The notes below the pieces were generated by a model. The model was not told where the DNA came from. It searched no databases and was given only the letters and a program-made list of their open reading frames with translations. Made by a program: the position numbers and the translations under genes. Positions 56,959-64,000 of a stretch of 64,000 nt of DNA are shown here, piece by piece (position 1 is the first letter of the stretch; the number at the start of each line of letters is the position of its first letter). This stretch comes from Romanomermis culicivorax. Lineage: Eukaryota > Nematoda > Enoplea > Mermithida > Mermithidae. The stretch is taken from contig CAWUHX010000067.1 in the NCBI GenBank assembly GCA_963922205.1, positions 1,178,001-1,242,000 of the forward strand, read 5' to 3'.

Positions 56959-57557
56959 CGTCGTTTAGGTAGGGAAAATTGAAGAATGTTGAGAAAATGG
57001 AGACTATTCTGAAAATAAAATCATACCTGTTAGACTTCAGGTCGGTTGAAGAGAGATAAATCTAACATTAGTAATAACCTTAAAAACTTGAAACGTTCAA
57101 TTTTTTGCGAAAGCTGCGTAAATTTTTCGAAACACTTTTTTGCCAAATTTCTTAAGTTTTGGGGCACCGAAATATGGGTACTGGTTCTAGAGGAGTTGAG
57201 TCCCAACTTCCAATATCAAATGAAAAGAATAACTCAAACAATTCAGTCAAGTAAAATACCTTTCATGTAACATTGGTCACCTTTCCGTATCATGCTATTC
57301 TTTGCATAACTCTAGTTCCATTGGGCATTTTTTCGTGAAACGAATTTTTATTAAAAGTTTAATAGTGGTCTAACAAGGCTACGTGTTTATTAACAACCAT
57401 CTATATGTTTTAACTAGATATAGGTAAGACTTTTACAGCTGGTATGTTTTCCAATACATTTTCTCAGGTTAATTTCAGGTTAGTTTTTCGCGTCAGTTTC
57501 AGGTTTTTAAAACCGATTTTCTGAGTTTTGGAGAAAGATAAAGGTTGGAATGAGTAA
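56959..57557 (-). promoter_or_regulatory. Upstream region of the KCTD gene
   Basis: This holds the 5' flank of the minus-strand KCTD gene. A T-rich acceptor-like ATTTTATTTTCAG (minus strand, about 57010-57020) shortly before the ATG may mark a 5' UTR intron. No core promoter motif is convincing. Confidence 0.35.
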
Positions 57558-57999
57558 AGGCCCTGTCATACTTCACCGCGCGACGCCGGTTGTTCTATCC
57601 ATACTAAAAAGCGGCGCCGGCCGGCGCCGCTCGGTACCACCTTTGAAGTATGAATAGGTTTTTGTAATTTTCGCGGCGCCGCGCGGCGCCGCCATCAAGT
57701 TTCAACTGAACCGAAATTTCGAACAAGTTATGTGTTCTAAAGTTGCAGCATACTGTTGTTGTAACATATTGTTGCATACTGTGACATCTACACATGTAGT
57801 TGAATCGTATTTTTCACTTGAATGGTGAATTCTGACACGTCAAATTATTTTACCAAATTGATTACTTAATTTTCAATGAAGATTTGCTAAGAAGTTGATC
57901 ACTCAATTTGCAATGAAGACATTATAATGTGTAAAAATTATGAACATGCAAAGTAGGTGTAAACATGTTCCTACAGCAAGTGTACTCCATTTCGATTGT

Positions 58000-59255
58000 G
58001 TCTTTATTCCCCCAACGTCCCTTTTCCGCAAATATCCCAATTGTCCGAAAGTTCATACTCCCCGTAGATCCCGATTCCCCGAATAATGAATAAACTTTTT
58101 ATTTCCCCAAAAAATGCATTAGTCTCATACCTGTACTTGGGGGACACCCCCCCCCAACTTGGCCAACCCAGTACCCAAAATCATTTACCCCCCCCCCCCA
58201 GTTTGGAAAAAATTAAAAAAATTTGCCAAAAAGTGTATGTTTTTTGGCCTTTTTTGGGAAAAATTTCGACTTTTTTCTACCCCCCCCCCCCCAATTGGTC
58301 CGAGGTCTTACAGGTATGATTAGTCTCTATGATTGTGTCCTTATTCACCGAACGTCCTCTTTCCCCGAAAGTCCCTATTCCCCGAAGATCCCGATTCCTC
58401 GGATAATGAATAAAATTCCCTTTTCCTCGAACAATGCATTAGTACCTATTCCCCGAACGTCCCGATTCCCCGAATAGAACGGATCCACTTTTTTGACTAA
58501 ATCGAATCCGGATCTTAAAAAATTGTTTCGTCAAATCATGATCCAGATCTAGATAGCTGCAGTCGTCGGATCTGTATCAAGATCCTGAACAGCAGATCCG
58601 ACCAGATCCCTATCATGTATAGGGAGCCAAAAAAGGCGCCCGGTGCTGACTTTCATAACTTTTGAACGGATGGAGCTTTTATAACGCGGATTACTGCATT
58701 AGAATGCCCTGCTTGTCTTCGTTACAAGGGCCAAATTTTATGCCCCTAGCATTTATGATGTACAAACAGAAATTCAGTAAAAGTGGTCATTTTTCAAAAA
58801 GTAAAAATTGTGAAATAAAGTAGATGTTGTGAAATCAAGGTAAAAGTTGTGAAATCAAAATAATAGTTGCGAAATCAAAGTAAAAGTTGTCTTATTGTGA
58901 AAAAAGTTTGTAAAGCTGTTTACACACAATAATACTTTAAAAATTATCCAGATTTGTAAGTTGCACGTAATCTATAGTCAGCAACTTTTAATTTTAATTT
59001 TTCATACCTACAATTTACAATGTTTTCTATGGAAAAATTTTCAATTTACAAAGTGCAATCTAAAAATAGCCTTCTTCTGTTTTCAGGGAAACGGGATTCG
59101 ACACTTTCGGGGAATAGGGACGTTCGGGGAAAAGGGAAAATCAGTGTTTGATTTATAGCGTTCTATGGGGAAACGGGATTTTCGGGGAATCGGGACATTC
59201 GGGGAATGGGGACGCACCCGTCTCTATTTCCTGAACGTCCCGATTTCCCGAACAC
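58000..59255. repeat. Inner element with CCCCGAA subterminal arrays
   Basis: The left flank (58005-58480) is rich in ATTCCCCGAA, CGTCCCGATTCCCCGAA and similar words. The right flank (59085-59220) has the inverted words TTCGGGGAAT and GGGACGTTCGGGG. This is the same subterminal-array architecture as the other DNA transposons, nested inside the 57558-59648 element. Exact ends were not resolved. Confidence 0.55.
58126..58318 (+). mobile_element. CATACCTGTAA-family MITE, 193 bp, intact
   Basis: The ends CATACCTGTAC and TTACAGGTATG are flanked by a perfect 8-bp duplication ATTAGTCT (58118-58125 and 58319-58326). It is the cleanest member of the family in the window and establishes its ends. The interior has C runs of 9 to 14 bases. 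Confidence 0.88.
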
Positions 59256-59651
59256 TAGGGAAAGGAGATGGATCCACTTTGATTCTGGGTCCTACAGCAC
59301 GTCCGATCGGACCCAGATCAGATCTGGATTATGTAAGCACATATGTGAATGAATAATCGTGTATATATATTCGATTTTTCAAAATCAATTTATATAAATT
59401 GATATTTGTCAGCAGTGATTTTTATTTTGATTGATTTTTATTTTTCTTTTGCGCTTTTTATTTTTCGATTTTTTTCATCTTCTTCGCATTTTTCGTATTT
59501 TGCATTTATCGAGACGAGCAATACACATTTTTTGAGAAGAGCAAAATCCAAAAGTGAAAAAGCGGATGGCGCCGCGCTATACCGCGCGGCGCCTCCTGTT
59601 AGTATGAATAGGACAACCGGCACCGCGCGGCGAAGTATGACAGGGCCTTAA

Positions 59652-60959
59652 CTTGTTCGGCGATTAGCGCCGAAAAAAATTTCGACTTGGAGGCTTCTAA
59701 ACAAGTTGGAAGTTGGAACATTCATTTTTCAGCACATTTTTCTGCAACTATGGATGGTCGATTGCGATCTTCTAGCCATTTAACGAAACACGTCAAACAT
59801 TTTTTCGAAATTTTCACCAAGTCGTTTTTTGCTCAGCAATATCGGCAAATTTGTTTTTTTTCGGCTCGTTCAAGTATCTTTATCTTATATATCTGAAGTC
59901 ATTAATTTATCACTCTTGATAATACATCAAAAGAGATTGTTTTCAAATGATATAAAGCATTTTTTTTGCACGAGCTCTTTGGCACGGTGCGAAAAAATCA
60001 CCAAAAAAGTTTTGCACGCCGAAAATTTTTTTTGTACTATAAACAGGTTTTTTTTTGTACAAAATGAGATAATACGTTTGAGATGATGAAAACTATTATA
60101 CATTACATGATTATAGGTGAAGGTAGACATTCTGAAAGCCGCGTCTGAGCTATGTAATACATACTAATGATTATTAAAGTTATAACCGGCGCAAAGCGCC
60201 GGAAAATTTTGAGATTATTACCTTCTAAAATGCACCAAGTTGATGTGTTGATTTTCCTCAATAAATGTATGAAGGAAAAATGGGGATCTTCCTTCATTAA
60301 ATATAATGATAATTGAAGATCGCCAATTAGACATGAAATAATACGTTTAAGACGATGAAAACTATTAAAAATTAGTGATAAGTGAAGGTAGACATGCTAA
60401 AAGTCGCGCCTGAGCTTGACAATAAATAATAATGAAAATTTTGAAATTTGGGTCTACTAAAATGCACCAGAATGTATCTTTTCTATATGAAAACACCAAA
60501 TTTTTTTCCACAATTGATAAATATTTTTTTGCACGGTGCAAAAAAACTGAAAAAAAAGTTTTGCACGAGCGGAAAAAGTTTTGCACAGTGCAAAAAAACA
60601 CTGGCGGCAGGTATAAAATTCGCGCTAAGCGCCGAATTTTTTCGGATTTTGATATTCTAAAATGCTGAAAAATGAATCTTTCCAACATTAATTTGCTAGA
60701 CAGAAGGTTTAATATTTTATTGAATTCAATGAATTATAAATCAAGCAAACTAAATTTCAAAAACTAGGCAAGGGAAGCAACCAAAAATTTGGATTGATTA
60801 AAAAAGAACTTGGATTCTTCAACTAGCAAGAATTTCTGACATTGTCTTAGACTCAAAATGTTTTAATCACATGAGACTCAAAATGTTTTAAACTACGTAA
60901 AAAAATTTTGGGAAAATAAGCGGGAAAAATCATGGCCCGGGGGAAAAACAGTGGTGCGC
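59652..60959. other. Repeat-rich intergenic DNA
   Basis: Diverged fragments of the 22560-type repeat alternate with short GC palindromes (60186-60202 and 60621-60635) and TTTTGCACGGTGCAAAAA words. I see no gene. Confidence 0.45.
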
Positions 60960-61600
60960 AATAAGAGCAGTGTTTTTTTGCTCAAAACTTTTTGTCTCAT
61001 TTGAGGAAAAACCCCAAAAATTTTTTTCCTCATGAGGAAAAATCCTTTTATTTAGTTTCCTTGCTTAAAAATCGCTCAAAATCATTTCTGATGTGTTTTT
61101 GAACGTTTCTCAATAACTTGCATCCTATTACGCCAAAAAACCGACATTTTTTGGCAAAAAGACTCGAGCTATGACCTGCTTGTAAATAAATGTTTAAGTG
61201 AGTTTACATGAGCCAACCAAGAGTATAATTCAAGGCATAACCTTTATTTCCTTTTATTCCTTTGACGACAAAAAACAACCTTACTTTGACATAACAAGTA
61301 AATCCAACAGCGAACTTTGATAAAAAGATAATGAAAAATAGAATTTTAAAACTGATTCTGAAGAGCAGACAATCTGACATAAAGGTATGAATTTGACCAC
61401 AGGGCTTTTCTTCTGCAAAAGCCAGGTTGCAGTGCGCAACTTGGTGAAAAATGTTGGTTGCACAGATAAATTTTTGGTTGTTCACTCTAAAATGAATAAA
61501 TTAGCTTAAGTTTATCGGAAAAACCACCAAAAGCTAGTTTTCATTTATTTCATTTGATTCGCGTCGGTTTTAGGCTTTTAAAAGCAAATTTTTTGAGTTA
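60960..61600 (-). repeat. Interspersed repeat, inverted copy of 985-1575
   Basis: It contains CATTTGAGGAAAAACCCC, TTTCCTCATGAGGAAA, ATCATTTCTGATGTG and CGCGTCGGTTTTAGGC in the order opposite to 985-1575. The open frames in it (61204-61485) are unsupported. Confidence 0.6.
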
Positions 61601-63150
61601 TGAAAAGAAAATGAAAAGATTGGTATGAGTAACTTGTCCGGCGTCTGGCGCCGAAAATGTTTCTGGGATATTCATTTTCTAGAACGCTCGAAAATGAGCC
61701 TCTTCAACTTTTATTTCCAAAACAGAAGCTTTAATTTTTCAGTGAATTCAATGAATTTTCTGTCGGGCAGACTACAATTATAAAACTAGAAAAGCAACCA
61801 AGAATTTTGATTCTTCAACCAGGAAGAATTCCCACTTGGACTCAAAATGTTTTAATCACACAAATGTCAAAATCTTTTTGAAAACCGCAAAAAGACTTTG
61901 GCAAAATAGTCGAGAAAAATCTTGCTTTTCGTCAAATTCTCAAAAAACGACGCATGATCAAACGTTTATCCATAATATATTGATAATTAAAAGCTATAAC
62001 CATTAGCTAGAATGACATTTTTAACCGCGCATTGGAATAATATATGTAGAAAAATTATTAAATAATTAAAATCCGGCGCGAAGCACTGTTTTTTCTACAA
62101 ACTCATTTCCACAAATGCGGAAAGGAGTCAAAATTTTTTTCCACACGTGGAAAAATTTTTTTTCGTCTTATAATCCTCGTTTTTTTGCTTAAAAATGCTC
62201 ACAGACGCTTTATCGCACTGTTTTTGAGCTTTTTCAAGCCTTCTAGTGTTTTTAGAGAAGTTAATTAATTAAAATTGAAGAAAAAATTGAAATGTTCGAC
62301 TTTAAAGCCTAATCTACAAGCATTGTTGAACAAATTTTCTAGCAAACTATCCAAGAGCATAATTGACTTGAATTACACGAAAAATCGATGGTCAAGTCCT
62401 CTATGATGACAAGCGAAAGCCGAAAAAAGATGGTAATCTTTTGGGTATATTGACATTCTGGGATGCTGGAAAATCAATTTTCCGAACATTTATTTCAAGA
62501 ATTAGATTCCAAATTTGTATTCAAAGTCGTAATTTCTAGAATTTGACTTGAAAAATTTTGAAATCTGTAATTTATTTATGAACTCTCACGAACTTGATCG
62601 AAAATATATATGAGTAAGAAGAGTATAAATTTCCGAAATATATTTCCAGGAAGCTTTTGAATTGATTTTACGTTAGCAAAGAAATAATCGCATCAAAAAG
62701 CGTAGAGACTTGACGTGTTGATCTTTCTCAAAAGAAAAAAATGCGAATCTTCATTAAATATTATGATAAAATATTGAAGATTACCAATTAAAACATGAGA
62801 TAATACGCTTAAGATGATGAAAACTAATATAGATTAAGTGATAAATGAAGGTAGACATGATAGAAGCCGCGCCTGAGCTACTTAATAAATAATGAAAAAA
62901 CAGTAGCGCGAAGCGCCGGAAATTTTTTTAACAATTTTCAATTTTGTAACCACTGTTTTCTTCCACATTTGCACTATAATGTGGAAAAAAATCTGGAATG
63001 TGGAAAAAATTTTTGAGGTCTTTCCACAAATCTGGAAGAAAAATTTTGGGCTTTCATATTGAAAATATGCATTTATAGGTGTATTTGAGGAGGTCCAAAT
63101 CTCAAAATTTTTAGTCGCTTCGCGCCGGTAATAACTTTAATAATCATTAT
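61601..63150. other. Repeat-rich intergenic DNA
   Basis: Several diverged, partly inverted copies of the dispersed repeat (TTGATCTTTCTCAAA, CTTAAGATGATGAAAACT, TTTCCACA...TGTGGAAA) and GC palindromes at 61638, 62073, 62904 and 63116. No exon-like frame is present. Confidence 0.45.
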
Positions 63151-63330
63151 CAGAGGCCCCCAAGGTCAGATGTTTCAGGTAGGGGTAAAATTGAAAATTT
63201 GCGGGGCTAGTGTAGCTAAATGTCCACTAAACATGTAATTTTGTCTCAAAATTAGGCAGCCAGTGATCGATTTCAAGGACTTTAGGTAGGGGTAATACCC
63301 CCCTCATACTCCTCCCCATGGGGCACTCTG
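63151..63330 (+). mobile_element. 180-bp hAT MITE, intact
   Basis: The ends CAGAGGCCCCCAAGG and CCATGGGGCACTCTG are inverted at 12 of 15 positions, with a perfect 8-bp duplication ATCATTAT (63143-63150 and 63331-63338). The related repeat at 22560-23165 retains the uninterrupted sequence AATAATCATTATTATTTATT, with only one copy of the octamer. Confidence 0.92.
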
Positions 63331-64000
63331 ATCATTATTATTTATTACCAAGCTCAGGCGCGGCTATTAGCATGTCTACCTTAACTTACCATTTAATCTT
63401 CAATAGTTTTCATCATCTTAAACGTATTATTTAATGTTTAATGGGCAATCTCGCATATTATATCTCTATATTTAATGAAGATCTGCATTTTTTCCTTCAT
63501 AGATTTTTTTGAGAAAGATCAATACGTCAACTTCCTCAACTTTTTGAAGCGTCTGTTATTTTCTTAACGTAAATTCAAAAGCTTCACGGAAGAATTTTTG
63601 AAAAATTTCTACACTTCTGACTCATATTTTTTGGCCAAATTTATGAAAGGTTACAAACAAATCAATGGTTTTCAAATTTTTCGAATAATAAATTTCTAGA
63701 AATTACGATTAATGAACACAAAATTTGAATCTAATTTTTAAGATATATGATCAGAATGATTATCAGAATGCTTTAAAAAATTCAAAAACGCTTAAATAAA
63801 GCGTTTATGAGCATTTTAAAGGGGAAAACGAGGATTTTAAGATCAACAAAATTTTTTTCCACGCGTGGAAAAAAAATTTGACGCCTTCAGTGTTTTTTGG
63901 TGCCGAAACATGGTTTTTGGCACAAAAAAATTTGGAATGGCACAAAAAACTTTAAGCGCTTGTGCCAATTGGCACAAATTTTTCGGCTGGTCAAACATTA
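63331..64000 (+). repeat. Remainder of the 22560-type dispersed repeat
   Basis: It continues the repeat interrupted by the MITE and runs to about 63860, collinear with 22610-23165. The last 140 bases contain TTGGCACAAAAA words (a short simple-type array) and no gene. Confidence 0.55.

Larger units (their letters stand above)
57558..59648. mobile_element. PIF/Harbinger-like element, 2091 bp, long inverted ends, TAA duplication
   Basis: The ends AGGCCCTGTCATACTTC and GAAGTATGACAGGGCCT are perfect 17-bp inverted repeats. The similarity continues inward for about 100 bp through CCGCGCG, CCGGTTGT and CCTATTCATACT. The flanking trinucleotide TAA occurs on both sides (57555-57557 and 59649-59651). 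The subterminal GC-rich palindromes (GGCGCCGGCCGGCGCC at 57613, GCGCCGCGC at 59571) stand out from the AT-rich interior. No transposase is visible. The interior hosts a CCCCGAA-repeat block and a nested MITE. Confidence 0.8.

Noticed and set aside
1..64000. tRNA, rRNA and other RNA genes
   Set aside because: I looked for B-box-like GGTTCGA words and found only isolated hits without a cloverleaf context; no rRNA-like segment was seen. A covariance search could still find small RNAs.

Overview
This is a window of an animal nuclear genome, probably an invertebrate: compact coding exons bounded by GT-AG introns, AT-rich non-coding DNA, single-copy metazoan genes, and very dense cut-and-paste transposons. 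I cannot fix the phylum from the sequence.

Host genes, left to right: the terminal exon of an unrecognised Ala/Ser/Thr-rich protein (170-537, +); a complete 8-exon SLC16-type monocarboxylate transporter (13037-21151, +); a complete 3-exon mitochondrial NADPH:adrenodoxin oxidoreductase, FDXR (24187-27775, +); a 7-exon coiled-coil protein with repeated W-x-x-K segments like CCDC181/MAP9/CCDC34 (28339-33977, +); possible last exons of an unrecognised plus-strand gene (52004-52286); and a complete 5-exon KCTD2/5/17-type BTB protein (52603-56958, -). I chained the exons by splice sites and phase, and each complete gene closes into one open frame. The genes have unrelated roles (transport, mitochondrial electron transfer for steroid or Fe-S work, cytoskeleton, Cullin-3 adaptor) and look like ordinary neighbours, not an operon or a pathway.

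The space between and inside the genes is mostly transposons. Many show 8-bp target duplications with short terminal inverted repeats (hAT-like), and several are nested. They include a 180-bp MITE family present as exact-length copies, a 1-kb relative of it carrying a decayed hAT transposase, and one 2.1-kb element with a TAA duplication and long inverted ends (PIF/Harbinger-like).

The largest element is a 16.1-kb LTR provirus at 35035-51176 with 1.44-kb LTRs and a 4-bp ATAC duplication, inserted inside an older DNA transposon. Its layout is unusual: gag, then a glycoprotein-like region with signal peptide, sequons and one membrane span, then in the same reading frame two separate retropepsin domains, reverse transcriptase, RNase H and integrase. 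Envelope genes of Ty3/gypsy-type and vertebrate retroviruses normally lie after pol. The 3.5-kb leader carries an array of about 65-bp units centred on TGACGTCA-like sites. The copy has three in-frame TAG codons and one frameshift, and its LTRs differ by roughly 4 percent, so it is probably defective now.
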